A stretch of 44,784 nt of DNA from a virus. This document shows, one piece after another, positions 26,159-34,692 of the stretch; the first letter of the stretch is position 1; every line of letters begins with the position of its first letter. The position numbers and the translations under genes were made by a program. Below the pieces are notes generated by a model. It had not been told where the DNA came from. It worked only from the letters and a program-made list of their open reading frames with translations, and did no database searches. The stretch spans positions 1 through 44,784 of IMG/VR virus record IMGVR_UViG_3300030616_000005. One strand, written 5' to 3'.

Positions 26159-26641
26159 TTATGTAGCAGTAGCACCCATTTGCTGTGCTGCTGGTATAAC
26201 AACAAACCTTACTCGACCATAGGTGTCGCCTTCCGACTTTCCACCACCTGTAAGGATTTCGGTAATCAATAATGCGTCATTATCGGTATCTCCAATATCA
26301 ACATAACCAATATTACCTGTAGCGTAATACGCATATTTATTATCTACTTCACCCCACTCTGTTACTGCGCTAGCTGCTGTTGCATGGTAAACATTGGCCT
26401 CAAACTCCGTGCCGTCTTGTGCTATAAGCACCGGGATCTTGGTTCCAGCTGTACCAGTGGCATCTGTTAATGCCATACCTAGAATAGTAGTAGCGTCCGA
26501 GGAACAGACTACTAATTGACCATCGGAGTCCAAATATACTAATTCGCCTTTTTTAAAGGTTTCACTTGCGTCTTCTTCATAATACTTAACTTTTCTTGGA
26601 CCGCAAGAATATCTCATTTTTTCAATTGCTTGTGTAGCCAT
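26159..26641 (-). CDS. capsid decoration/cement protein candidate
   Basis: Encodes 160 residues, beta-rich, acidic and alanine/glycine/threonine-rich. FKKGELVYLDSDGQLVVCSS and ILGMALTDATGTAGTKIPVLIA resemble the fold of small phage capsid stabilising proteins that are encoded next to the major capsid protein. It has no signal peptide. Its location directly upstream of the capsid gene supports the call. Confidence 0.7.
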   Translation of the reverse strand: MATQAIEKMRYSCGPRKVKYYEEDASETFKKGELVYLDSDGQLVVCSSDATTILGMALTDATGTAGTKIPVLIAQDGTEFEANVYHATAASAVTEWGEVDNKYAYYATGNIGYVDIGDTDNDALLITEILTGGGKSEGDTYGRVRFVVIPAAQQMGATAT

Positions 26642-26660
26642 CTAAGCCTCCAAATATATC

Positions 26661-27215
26661 TTATTTAGGTGATGTTGATATATTTGCGCTTTTAACCCCT
26701 GTAACCGTTCGTTGCAACATTTTAGCCTTTAAAGCTAATTCTTTTTCCCGCTGTAATCGTTGGTTTCGTAGTGAAGCTTTTTTCTTTGCGTAGATTTCTC
26801 TGGGACACATTCCTAAAATATTTTCTCCTACAACCCAAACATCATCTCCGTATGACTTAACAATGTTTGGCTTTGGTTCAAGTTTTGCTTCATCTAATAA
26901 GTATTTACAAGATGGATCATCCGGTATATGAAATACCTTATACCGTTTCATTCGCATCTTACTCATACCCCTCTGACTACAATCGAAAAAATGAAAGTGC
27001 ATTTCTGGGTATACCTTTTTAAACTCCTCTGGTATCTTGTAGGGGTCAAAGGTTTCATCTATCACTTCACCTAAATTCATTTTCTCTTGGTTTAACGAAT
27101 TCTCAACCTTAACTTCCGGTTTAGCTTCGTTTTCGACCTCAACTTCTTTTTTAATTTCAACTTCTTGTTTTATTTCCTGCTTTGCATCTTGTTTGTTATC
27201 GGCTTGTTTGCTCAT
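26661..27215 (-). CDS. head-region protein with charged N-terminal coil
   Basis: Encodes 184 residues. Residues 1-45 are almost entirely K, E, Q, V and N in alternating charge (coil or disordered). The central part contains PEEFKKVYPEMHFHFF and KMRMKRYKVFHIPDD, and the C-terminus is a basic helix. It lies between scaffold-like and cement genes. It may be a minor head protein or assembly factor; no family is recognised. Confidence 0.6.
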   Translation of the reverse strand: MSKQADNKQDAKQEIKQEVEIKKEVEVENEAKPEVKVENSLNQEKMNLGEVIDETFDPYKIPEEFKKVYPEMHFHFFDCSQRGMSKMRMKRYKVFHIPDDPSCKYLLDEAKLEPKPNIVKSYGDDVWVVGENILGMCPREIYAKKKASLRNQRLQREKELALKAKMLQRTVTGVKSANISTSPK

Positions 27216-27229
27216 TTTTCCTCCCCTTT

Positions 27230-28099
27230 TTAATCACCATACATCTGAGTGATTTGATCATCAGATAATCCTGGTTTTAGATTTTTTATACGCTCCAGTG
27301 TTACTGGATCGATCTTTTTTTGTACTACAGGTTTATCGCTGCCAGCACCAGGTTTATTGGTTGCTGGTGGGGTAGCTGGATTTCCGGTTAATTTGGCCAC
27401 CTCTGCTTTCACTAAAGACTCTAGTCTAGAATTCATAATACCATCTATATTAGCTCCCTTAGCGTGTTTTAAAGCTTGTTTCTGAAATTGTGGAATCATT
27501 CTATCTCTAGGATGCGTCCTTGCCATTTCAGAATCAAATGTAGCCTCTACCTCCGGAGTAAAATTGGGATCGTACGTTGCGCTATTTGGGTTTTTCCACT
27601 GATTTTTCAGTGTTTCCAATTTGGTTTCGGCCATCATTTCCTGAAACGGTAAGTTCGATATCTCATTCATTTCCATCATGGAGTAATATACTTCGGGGTC
27701 CATTTTCTTTTCATTAATAAAACGCTCCCTGTCGTCTTCGCCCCACTGTGATGGATGTGAACTTGGATAGCCTTGACTTGCCTGCTTTCCAGGTTGATGT
27801 GCCTGACTTTGTCCCGACTTAATTTCTTCCAGCTCTTTTTCAAGCCGACTTTTGGTTTGAGCGACCTCATGCATTTTTTTCTCGGCATTAGTTAAACCCT
27901 CTATTGCCTTATTTAAGTCGCCACCATACTTCTGATTTGCTTTCTCTTGCAATAATGCTAGTGTCTCAGCACTAAAAGTTGGGGTAGCATTTTGCTGCTG
28001 CACTTCTTGTGTCTCGCCCGTTTGATCGGCAGCCTGACCACCTTCAGGTATCCCTTCCCCCTGGGGCTGCTGGTCAAGGGTATTGCCCTTGTCTTCCAT
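27230..28099 (-). CDS. scaffolding protein candidate
   Basis: Encodes 289 residues. It has a glutamine/glycine-rich acidic N-terminus, then a coiled coil (KANQKYGGDLNKAIEGLTNA onward to about residue 100), a central helix and a C-terminal LKPGLSDDQITQMYGD. Low complexity, high charge and the slot between portal and capsid genes are typical of scaffolding proteins. No protease is encoded nearby, so it would be released rather than digested. Confidence 0.75.
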   Translation of the reverse strand: MEDKGNTLDQQPQGEGIPEGGQAADQTGETQEVQQQNATPTFSAETLALLQEKANQKYGGDLNKAIEGLTNAEKKMHEVAQTKSRLEKELEEIKSGQSQAHQPGKQASQGYPSSHPSQWGEDDRERFINEKKMDPEVYYSMMEMNEISNLPFQEMMAETKLETLKNQWKNPNSATYDPNFTPEVEATFDSEMARTHPRDRMIPQFQKQALKHAKGANIDGIMNSRLESLVKAEVAKLTGNPATPPATNKPGAGSDKPVVQKKIDPVTLERIKNLKPGLSDDQITQMYGD

Positions 28100-28118
28100 G
28101 TTAAACCTCCCGTTAATT

Positions 28119-28388
28119 TTACTGCTTTTTTAAGTAGTCCAACCTACTTATTATTGTTTTGCCAAAGAACATTTGACCTTTATCAAAAAACGTTTGATCG
28201 GTCATATTACTAAAACCATCTCTAATTTCAACTGATTCTAGACTATCTCTTATTATGTCTATATAATCAAGAATCTCATCTTCTATTAAATACTTAAATC
28301 CATTAGATTGTATTGTCGCCTGTATTTCTTCTAACCTATCTTCCTGATACTCATCTTTCTGATTTTTTAACTTGTCTTCCTTTTCCAT
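28119..28388 (-). CDS. small acidic protein after portal
   Basis: Encodes 89 residues, acidic, predicted helical (LIEDEILDYIDIIRDSLESV). It overlaps the 3' end of the portal gene by 38 bases and so is translated from within it. It may be a small assembly or plug protein; no family is recognised. Confidence 0.6.
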   Translation of the reverse strand: MEKEDKLKNQKDEYQEDRLEEIQATIQSNGFKYLIEDEILDYIDIIRDSLESVEIRDGFSNMTDQTFFDKGQMFFGKTIISRLDYLKKQ

Positions 28389-30297
28389 CTATATCTCCCC
28401 TTAATATAGCTTTTTCTATTTCAACATTATTTTTTTCGGCCAACAATCCCCGCTCCCTCATGGCTAGTTCTTCTGATTTAGCCCCTAACTCTTGCTGCAT
28501 TTGTTCTATACGTCGTAATTGCTGTATTTCTTTTGGGTCTCTAATTATTTTTTCAACAACTCGTTTATCTATTGATTTTACAAAGTTTTCCGCTAATCCG
28601 TAACTACTAACTTCACCAGTTTGCATTGCCTGTGGATATAGTGTTTGATACATAACAGCTGCGTTTTGTTGTGCCAATCCTTTAATAGCGTTAATAGCAG
28701 ACATTGAAACCTGTATATCTATATCATCTATAATTTCATAATCTTCCCTAGTAACATGTTCCCTTATAATTTTATTGTCTTGACCCCGCATATACTGCCC
28801 ATTTTTATCTATTACTGGAAACTCTATGCCATCGGGTGGCATATATTGATATGTGTTTCTAAGCATTGCCCTTATACGCTTTTTTAAACCTGTTCTAGAA
28901 CTTCTAAGTAATATATCAAAATTAACAGCATACTCCTGGAGGCTCATGGCCTTTCCTTTGGCTGTAGGTCTTTCTATATTAGCCTCTCTACCTAATGAAT
29001 AATCTGTTACTATTGCCAATCTTTCAAGAATATCTTTTACAAATTGTTCTTGATAATTAAGATCAACTGCTTGTCTAGCTAATTCAATCGGTCTAATAGC
29101 GTCGTGCGATTTTACAGCTATCGCTCTACCTGGCCTAAGAGTAAGTTGTGACGGTGTCTTCCACATCAACTTGGGAATCCATGTAACTGATTGAGCATTA
29201 ATAATTGTAGAATTATCAATAACTTGATTATGTAGAGTATCTAGCTCATCATTAGATATAGATAGTCTTTGTGGTAACCCCTGCCCGCCCATTGGTAAAT
29301 TAGCCATTGAATATAGGGGTGTTGTATAAAACGGCCTATCACCCCAGAAATTTCCGTTTTCACAAGCATATAAAAGCACATTATTGTTTAAATCAACAAT
29401 AAACATGCAATTTTCAACGTTTCCATCGCCATCTATATCATAATATGTCCAAACTTCCCATAATGTATAATTATACTCCTGATTCGCAACCCTTTCTAGA
29501 CCAGCTGCTTCACGGGCATCTCCAATATCTTGTTCTCTATCGTTTGAAGTAAACTTATTCTTTAGTTTTTCAATGTTAATCCATCCATCGGTTTTAGTTT
29601 TATCTATAATCTGCCTGATATTCATATGCATTCTTTGGGCCACGCCATCGCATGTCTGAACATCGTCTCCGCCCCATTTTACAAAATCTGATAAAGGAAC
29701 AACATAGTCTTTGTTCCCCTCATACACTATTTTCTCATTATCCTGTATCTTGATTTTACCCGTAGGAAGTATCTTTTTAACTCCATTTATAACGTTTTCT
29801 ACAAAATCCGTTACATATGTTTTTAATTTCTTATTATAATCATATTTCTTTAAAATTCTCTTATCTTTTTCGTATACAATTTTATCTATTCTAACACCCT
29901 CAACCACTTGTCTTTGCGTGCCATAGCGTTCTACATCTTCAAAGTCCATCTTTTTAAACATCTCGTATTCCATGTGTTTTTGAATTCTTGCTACACGATC
30001 ATGGTGTTCTTCTTTTTCTGATACCAGTAGGGCAACCTCATCTGCGCCAAATTCAGCATTAAGCATCCTGCTTTCTGTTGCTACGCTTGCCCACGCAGTA
30101 AATGGAATATGGAAATCTGCTGCATTTTCAAATGGAAAGTTCTTATCCTTTTTAGATGAATAGTCGCCCCTGTATCTTGACCACCACTCAGGAATCTTAT
30201 CATCTACAAGTTTCCTTCTTTGTGAATACGCCCCAGACACACATCTTTGTAAATACTTTAAAATTTCCTTCTGTTTGTCTTCTGACAATTTAATCAT
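28351..30297 (-). CDS. portal protein
   Basis: Encodes 648 residues. EWWSRYRGDYSSKKDKNFPF near the start, LWEVWTYYDIDGDGNVENC in the clip/wing region, TSVTWIPKLM-like core sequence and the long C-terminal helix (EIQQLRRIEQMQQELGAKSE) are typical of podovirus portals of this size. It forms the 12-fold DNA channel. Order TerS-TerL-GroES-portal-scaffold-capsid is standard apart from the chaperone. The ATG overlaps the upstream small gene by 4 bases. Confidence 0.88.
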   Translation of the reverse strand: MIKLSEDKQKEILKYLQRCVSGAYSQRRKLVDDKIPEWWSRYRGDYSSKKDKNFPFENAADFHIPFTAWASVATESRMLNAEFGADEVALLVSEKEEHHDRVARIQKHMEYEMFKKMDFEDVERYGTQRQVVEGVRIDKIVYEKDKRILKKYDYNKKLKTYVTDFVENVINGVKKILPTGKIKIQDNEKIVYEGNKDYVVPLSDFVKWGGDDVQTCDGVAQRMHMNIRQIIDKTKTDGWINIEKLKNKFTSNDREQDIGDAREAAGLERVANQEYNYTLWEVWTYYDIDGDGNVENCMFIVDLNNNVLLYACENGNFWGDRPFYTTPLYSMANLPMGGQGLPQRLSISNDELDTLHNQVIDNSTIINAQSVTWIPKLMWKTPSQLTLRPGRAIAVKSHDAIRPIELARQAVDLNYQEQFVKDILERLAIVTDYSLGREANIERPTAKGKAMSLQEYAVNFDILLRSSRTGLKKRIRAMLRNTYQYMPPDGIEFPVIDKNGQYMRGQDNKIIREHVTREDYEIIDDIDIQVSMSAINAIKGLAQQNAAVMYQTLYPQAMQTGEVSSYGLAENFVKSIDKRVVEKIIRDPKEIQQLRRIEQMQQELGAKSEELAMRERGLLAEKNNVEIEKAILRGDIDGKGRQVKKSER

Positions 30298-30422
30298 TTG
30301 CTTTTTCCCCTCTTTCTTTTAGGCAATTTTTTGTTTTTTGGAGTATGTTTCGCAAATTCCCTTGCAACTTCAGGGTGTTTTAACCAAAGATACCTTCTTT
30401 GTGATTCACTAATAAATGGCAT
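30294..30422 (-). CDS. small basic head-region protein (MPFxSxxQRRY type)
   Basis: Encodes 42 residues: MPFISESQRRYLWLKHPEVA, then a lysine-rich tail ending RGKSK. Short proteins with this MPF-x-S-x-x-Q-R-R-Y pattern occur near head genes of many tailed phages and are usually missed because of their length. It is preceded by GGAGAGG and overlaps the portal start by 4 bases. Function is unknown; nucleic-acid binding fits the charge. Confidence 0.75.
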   Translation of the reverse strand: MPFISESQRRYLWLKHPEVAREFAKHTPKNKKLPKRKRGKSK

Positions 30423-30423
30423 A

Positions 30424-30573
30424 TTAACCTCTCCTGGCACCGGTTTTTAGGGGTCTCCATCTCTTTTTTAACTTTTTAATCACGTTTAAACTCAATGGTT
30501 TTTTACGTTCTTGTATTATTTTATCAATACTTTTGTCGTATAAGTCTTTATTTGTGTCTCTAAGCATTACCAT
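30424..30573 (-). CDS. small protein sharing the capsid N-terminal peptide
   Basis: Encodes 49 residues. Its first 18, MVMLRDTNKDLYDKSIDK, match the major capsid protein's MVMLRDSNADFVDKSIDK at 13 of 18 positions, then a basic tail (KKLKKRWRPLKTG) follows. The DNA of the two segments differs at many third positions, so the similarity is at protein level and not a recent copy. It may present or compete for the site recognised on the capsid N-arm. The gene overlaps the GroES stop by 14 bases. Confidence 0.75.
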   Translation of the reverse strand: MVMLRDTNKDLYDKSIDKIIQERKKPLSLNVIKKLKKRWRPLKTGARRG

Positions 30574-31132
30574 TTTCTACCCCCAATATATTTCCAGGGT
30601 ACATAGCCCTATGTTCTTTATTATTCAACACAATTTTAGTTCCTTGGTGTGCCATAATATGTACTATTGTCCCTGGTTTTATATCGCAAAATTTGAACAA
30701 CAATTTTGACCAATCTATTTGGCCTATTTGCTTAACTAAACCACGCTGCGTAGTTTTTCTTGATTTTTCCCACCCTACCGGTGCGTCTAATTCGAGCTTC
30801 CCATGTTTAATTTTATCTGATTCTTCATATATTTCCACTAAAACTCTTTCACCCATTACCTTAAAATTCTCGTCATTATAAGTTCCAATAACATCATTTT
30901 CTCTTAGAACAATGTAACCCTTTCTGTTTTCATCGTATGTCCAACCAGCGTACTTAGCAAAAACTACATTGTCCCCTTCTTTTATGTCGTCGCATCCGCC
31001 ATTAGATATAACTTTGCCATAATTTGGCGGCTCTTTTTTTACTTCTGTAGATAAAATAATACCACTTTCTGTCTTTTTTTCCTGGGCCTCTGCTCTTTCA
31101 ATTAATACTCGTTTTCCAAGCACTTTTAACAT
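30560..31132 (-). CDS. two-domain GroES-like co-chaperonin
   Basis: Encodes 190 residues, twice the normal GroES length. Residues 1-88 are one GroES fold (VLGKRVLIERAEAQEKKTES with the mobile-loop region, then EGDNVVFAKYAG). Residues 91-190 are a second (FKVMGERVLVEIYEES to GTKIVLNNKEHRAMYPGNIL). T4 gp31 shows that phages can replace host GroES so that GroEL folds the capsid protein. No GroEL is encoded, so it must use the host chaperonin. It lies between terminase and portal genes. Confidence 0.88.
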   Translation of the reverse strand: MLKVLGKRVLIERAEAQEKKTESGIILSTEVKKEPPNYGKVISNGGCDDIKEGDNVVFAKYAGWTYDENRKGYIVLRENDVIGTYNDENFKVMGERVLVEIYEESDKIKHGKLELDAPVGWEKSRKTTQRGLVKQIGQIDWSKLLFKFCDIKPGTIVHIMAHQGTKIVLNNKEHRAMYPGNILGVENGNA

Positions 31133-31193
31133 TTATTCCCCCTTTTTAAATGTTGTACTGCTACAAAAGTTCGCTAATTTCAGTAGCCCTATA

Positions 31194-32651
31194 TTAACCA
31201 TATCCTGTCCTAGATGGTTCTACCCTACGACTATCAGTGTCGGTTTCTATACCGTGCCCTATATATGTTGTTCTTATGTTGGGCTCTCTATCAATAATCT
31301 GTTTAAGACCCCATTCCGACATCATAAGAGCATCGGCAAAATCCGGGCTTTCAAACTTAGCGCTGCCAATTTTACGTTTATTTTCTATCTTTATACGGTC
31401 TTTATTTGAAAAACCTGTTTTAATTTCAGGCAATTCCGCACTAAGCCTTGTATCTTTTGGTATGTCAATGATCCCTTTTCTAAATTTCTCTTTTAAACAA
31501 TAATATTCTTCTGCTTTTAAGTTAATATACGTTGTTTTATCAAGCGCTTCAGACGCTCCGTTAAAAGCAAATACCAGGTCCTCATACATATCGCTAAGGT
31601 TGTCGCTTAAACCACCACCAACCCCAGTATCATCCACCACAACCACATCTGGCTTAAACGCTCTTATAATTTCTATAGCCCTACCAGTAGTATATGTTAA
31701 ATCTTTTCCTTGATGGCAAGGTATAATATTGTCTATCAATACTACTTTATCGCCAATTCTTGGTAAAAACACAGTGTCATTTGTACCGAACCTAGCCACA
31801 TCTATAGCCAAAATTCGTGGCTCAAAGCCATGTAAATCGATAAATGTGCGTTCAGCCCGTTCCACCCATCTTAAAGGAATAAGTGTGTCCTCGCCTTCCT
31901 CTGGAAATTCGCCCAAAATACGGCTCTTAAAGCGGCTGCTGTCTTCGCCCCACTGCCTTTTCTTCTCATCCACCCAGTCCTTACTCGTTAATCCCGGTAT
32001 AATATCTTTGCCCGCTCGCACATTGGGGCTGTCTAAACAACTAACATGAATTTTGTTATAGCTGGGATCTTTAAAACTCTTATAAAATTCACCATCAATA
32101 TTCAATGGGTTTCCTATAAGAAGCAGTCTACAATGAGATCTAGCCATTAAACCCTCTATAGACTCATATATCTCATCTGCCACACCGCTAGCCTCATCCA
32201 CCACAATAAGAACGTGCTCGGCGTTAAACCCCTGTATTCTGTCACCCTTATCAGTAGATAATCCTATAGCATAGTGCTTATCAGCAACCTTTATCTGGCT
32301 ATATAAACATTCACCAGACAGCGGGATTAAGGAATTCTTGAATTGGTTTCTTATTTCACCCCAAAGTATCTTTTCTACCTGGTTTTGTGTGGGTGCCGTT
32401 GTAACAACAATAGAATTCTTCCAGCATTGTAAAAACCAAAGAACAATACGTGCGGATATATATGATTTCCCTATACCATGCCCCGATCTTACAGTCGTTC
32501 TCCTGTTATCCCTTACGCTGCGCATGATCTCCAGCTGTTTTTCCCATGGCTGCCCACCACCTAACACATCTTTACTAAAAACCTCTGGGTTTTCACGCCA
32601 ATTTTTAAATAATTTTAAAGCATCTTCATTGCTTATCTTGTTTATATCCAT
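31194..32651 (-). CDS. terL: terminase large subunit
   Basis: Encodes 485 residues. Walker A is RSGHGIGKS at 55-63, Walker B is VLIVVDEA with D152-E153, and the motif III LLLIGNP follows at 177-182. The RNase H-like nuclease has D284 (LAIDVARFGTND), D340-D341 (VVVVDDTGVGG) and a C-terminal PDFADALMMSEW. It is the ATP-driven DNA packaging motor and nuclease. A 48-residue gene and an unusual intergenic region lie just upstream. Confidence 0.95.
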   Translation of the reverse strand: MDINKISNEDALKLFKNWRENPEVFSKDVLGGGQPWEKQLEIMRSVRDNRRTTVRSGHGIGKSYISARIVLWFLQCWKNSIVVTTAPTQNQVEKILWGEIRNQFKNSLIPLSGECLYSQIKVADKHYAIGLSTDKGDRIQGFNAEHVLIVVDEASGVADEIYESIEGLMARSHCRLLLIGNPLNIDGEFYKSFKDPSYNKIHVSCLDSPNVRAGKDIIPGLTSKDWVDEKKRQWGEDSSRFKSRILGEFPEEGEDTLIPLRWVERAERTFIDLHGFEPRILAIDVARFGTNDTVFLPRIGDKVVLIDNIIPCHQGKDLTYTTGRAIEIIRAFKPDVVVVDDTGVGGGLSDNLSDMYEDLVFAFNGASEALDKTTYINLKAEEYYCLKEKFRKGIIDIPKDTRLSAELPEIKTGFSNKDRIKIENKRKIGSAKFESPDFADALMMSEWGLKQIIDREPNIRTTYIGHGIETDTDSRRVEPSRTGYG

Positions 32652-32659
32652 ATCCCCTA

Positions 32660-32806
32660 TTATACCTGTCCATTCCAGTGTATTTCACATATTACAGCTT
32701 CAAGCATCCTGTATACATCTTCATCTACATCATTATCCCTTAATGTAGCAATGGCTATATATATACTTATACTCTCTAGCGCATCTCTGTATGTCACTAC
32801 CCCCAT
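32660..32806 (-). CDS. small protein upstream of terL
   Basis: Encodes 48 residues: MGVVTYRDALESISIYIAIA, then LRDNDVDEDVYRMLEAVI and CEIHWNGQV. It is helical and acidic. It ends 8 bases before the terL start, in the same transcription unit. The ribosome site (GGGGGT) is moderate, and an alternative GTG exists 9 bases inside. It was short enough to be missed but has coding-like composition. No family is recognised. Confidence 0.6.
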   Translation of the reverse strand: MGVVTYRDALESISIYIAIATLRDNDVDEDVYRMLEAVICEIHWNGQV

Positions 32807-33191
32807 ATTACCCCCATATTATTGCCATATATATATTTACACTAAAAACACTTTTTTTTACGTTATTTCCCCCGTTACGGCTGTATATACCACATATTAT
32901 ATATGCTTGTGTGCATAAAATAAGATATATATTGTTCCCCCTATATTATATGTGATAAGGGTATAAGGGTGGTGGCACACTGCATCCCCCCTTATACTAT
33001 ACGCACCCCCCTCAGTAACTACTCCCCCCATACGGGGTATACCTTTTTTGCCTACACGCATAATACAACAACCATACAGCATTGTTGTAGAACTACACAC
33101 ACACTCATTACAACTTAACATAATGTTTGTTATCGGAACATATATATATAAACACACTCATTTATCAATTAATTCTCTTAAAGACCTTTTA
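32807..33191. other. 385-bp intergenic region between terminase subunits
   Basis: No convincing gene. The sequence is made of alternating AT runs and G/C-strand-biased blocks (CCCCCCTTATAC, CACCCCCCTCAG, CTCCCCCCATACGGGG). A minus-strand -10-like ATATAATATAG lies near 32942-32953. A frame from 33157 to 32897 on the minus strand exists but has no ribosome site. Position between TerS and TerL makes this a candidate packaging (pac/cos) recognition region or a terL leader. Confidence 0.45.
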
Positions 33192-33722
33192 TTACTTTTC
33201 CTCATTTTCCCCTTTTTTGTCTGGTTTGGGTGTTATATCTACAACCCTGCTGTTTACTTCTTCTATTTTAGTGGCCTTATCTAACAGTGACCCTAAATTA
33301 AAGTTTAGGTTGATATTTGAATTGTTTTCGCCTTCTGCAATGGCAATTAAATCTCGTGCTGCAGATGTCATAGCCTTCAAATTGCTCTTATCTATCTTTT
33401 TACCAGTAATTCCCTCTATAATTTCAGACACTTTTTCAATAGCTCTTACTTTAAGTTCTCTTTTTACTATTTCAGCGTTAGCTTCTCTGATAGTGTTTAT
33501 CTTTTCAATATATTTTGATTTTATAACACTTATTGTCTTTTCGCTCACTTCGTACTCACTAGCCAGATCTCTTTGCTTTGCCTTATCAGCTATTTTGTTT
33601 ACAATTTCCTTAACTTGTTCGTCAGTAAGCTTGCGTTGAAATTGATGTCCTTTTACAGCCTTTCTCATACGCTCTACACGCCTTGTATCTGTTGCTGCTA
33701 ATTCTTTTGGTAATGCCTTCAC
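33192..33722 (-). CDS. terS: terminase small subunit candidate
   Basis: Encodes 176 residues from GTG 33722. A longer frame to ATG 33740 would bury the ribosome site GGAGGAG in coding sequence, so the GTG is preferred. Residues about 25-70 contain a helix-turn-helix (LTDEQVKEIVNKIA, then LASEYEVSEKTISVIKSKYI), followed by a helical oligomerisation part and an acidic tail. It probably selects phage DNA for packaging, with terL downstream. A generic HTH regulator is the alternative. Confidence 0.7.
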   Translation of the reverse strand: MKALPKELAATDTRRVERMRKAVKGHQFQRKLTDEQVKEIVNKIADKAKQRDLASEYEVSEKTISVIKSKYIEKINTIREANAEIVKRELKVRAIEKVSEIIEGITGKKIDKSNLKAMTSAARDLIAIAEGENNSNINLNFNLGSLLDKATKIEEVNSRVVDITPKPDKKGENEEK

Positions 33723-33769
33723 AATTACTCCTCCATACATAGTTTATACTGCTATATCAGTAAAAACGT

Positions 33770-33967
33770 CTATTTTTTAAGTCTTTTTACCTTTATAACA
33801 TCTTTTTTACTACCAGAGCAGTAAAAACATTTAGTACAACCATCAGGTAATACCTTGAGTTTAGAATAATTTTTACACAAACCACATATTAAATAAGTAG
33901 TATACTGTTTAATTAATTTCTTAGATTTATTCTTTTTTCTTTTATTTTTTTTAGGCTTTCGTTTCAT
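33770..33967 (-). CDS. lysine-rich zinc-ribbon protein
   Basis: Encodes 65 residues from ATG 33967; a TTG 54 bases upstream is possible but has no ribosome site. The first 20 residues are nearly all K, R and N. ICGLC and CTKCFYC then provide a four-cysteine zinc site. It is probably a nucleic-acid-binding protein. It is located directly upstream of the small terminase gene. Confidence 0.6.
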   Translation of the reverse strand: MKRKPKKNKRKKNKSKKLIKQYTTYLICGLCKNYSKLKVLPDGCTKCFYCSGSKKDVIKVKRLKK

Positions 33968-34455
33968 ATTCCTTAAATATAAGCACTTCAATTGAACACC
34001 ATAGTTTATATTTACTTTCAAAGGCAGTTTATATCCCTACACATTATTATCTTAGCCAGCTAATACTACAATGAAGCAGAATACTTAATGCTGTTAAAGA
34101 AAGCTAAGGATAAATACTAGCCGAAGGCTAACTAAAATAGCCAAAGGCAAACTAAATGTGTACTTGCGCTTCTGGATTTAATGATAGACGCAGACCATCA
34201 ATTGTGTAGGTCGAGTGTTGTTACTGCCCGAACATTGCACTCAATTTGCGCCGTTTGTGAGACCACTTCTTTTTTACAGAACCGTTTAACTGTTTTTCCA
34301 GAAGTACACGCTTATATGCTGTCCCTGGGGATATTATAACTAGCAAATGCTAGCTTATAGAATAATACCTTGTTTTCAGCTGTCGTCGTGTCTACCTTGT
34401 AATACTATTAATATATAGTAAATTGCAAACTACATGTGTGCTGCTTAATACGTTT
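33968..34455. other. structured-looking intergenic region (candidate RNA)
   Basis: No open frame of note in 488 bases. GTGTAC (34158-34163) plus TTCTGG (34170-34175) can pair without mismatch with CCAGAAGTACAC (34298-34309), closing a domain with a 6-base bulge. Inside are GAGTG (34213-34217) and CACTC (34238-34242). Further hairpins are TAGCC-GAA-GGCTA (34118-34130) and CTAGC-AAAT-GCTAG (34340-34353). AAACTAaATGTGT near 34150 recurs as AAACTAcATGTGT near 34428. It lies inside the leftward transcript just before the terminase genes. A structured RNA or DNA-binding region is possible. Confidence 0.4.
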
Positions 34456-34692
34456 TTATGTCTCAATAGTTCTTTCAACGATTAAATGATTTCCTCTACT
34501 CGTTCCGTCGTTAACGTTGCTATAACCCTTTTTTAGACTTCTCATTAAAAAATCAGAGAAATCTTCTAATTCAAAGCGATCAATTGGCACAAGCGCCCAT
34601 CCGTTGCTGATGTATGCGTCATATTCACTATCTTTAATAACCCGAAACTCCTTGTTGTTCACTTTATTTTCCTCCGTGTCTACTTTGCCCAA
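34456..34692 (-). CDS. hypothetical protein
   Basis: Encodes 78 residues with EFRVIKDSEYDAYISNGWAL, a segment like small phage proteins with a DUF1737-type strand pattern (an impression, not a firm match), then LEDFSDFLMRSLKKGY. It overlaps the upstream zinc-ribbon gene by 13 bases. Second or third gene of the leftward arm, so it is made early in that transcript. Function is unknown. Confidence 0.6.
   Translation of the reverse strand: MGKVDTEENKVNNKEFRVIKDSEYDAYISNGWALVPIDRFELEDFSDFLMRSLKKGYSNVNDGTSRGNHLIVERTIET

Noticed and set aside
32897-33157. 86-residue minus-strand frame between terminase genes
   Set aside because: No ribosome site, low-complexity sequence and no recognisable pattern; left as intergenic.
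33127-33639. 170-residue plus-strand frame
   Set aside because: Antisense to the small terminase gene, hydrophobic low-complexity translation, no ribosome site.
33968-34455. tRNA or group I intron in the structured gap
   Set aside because: I see no cloverleaf with a T-loop GGTTCRA core and no group I P/Q/R/S core; the flanking genes do not form one split protein.
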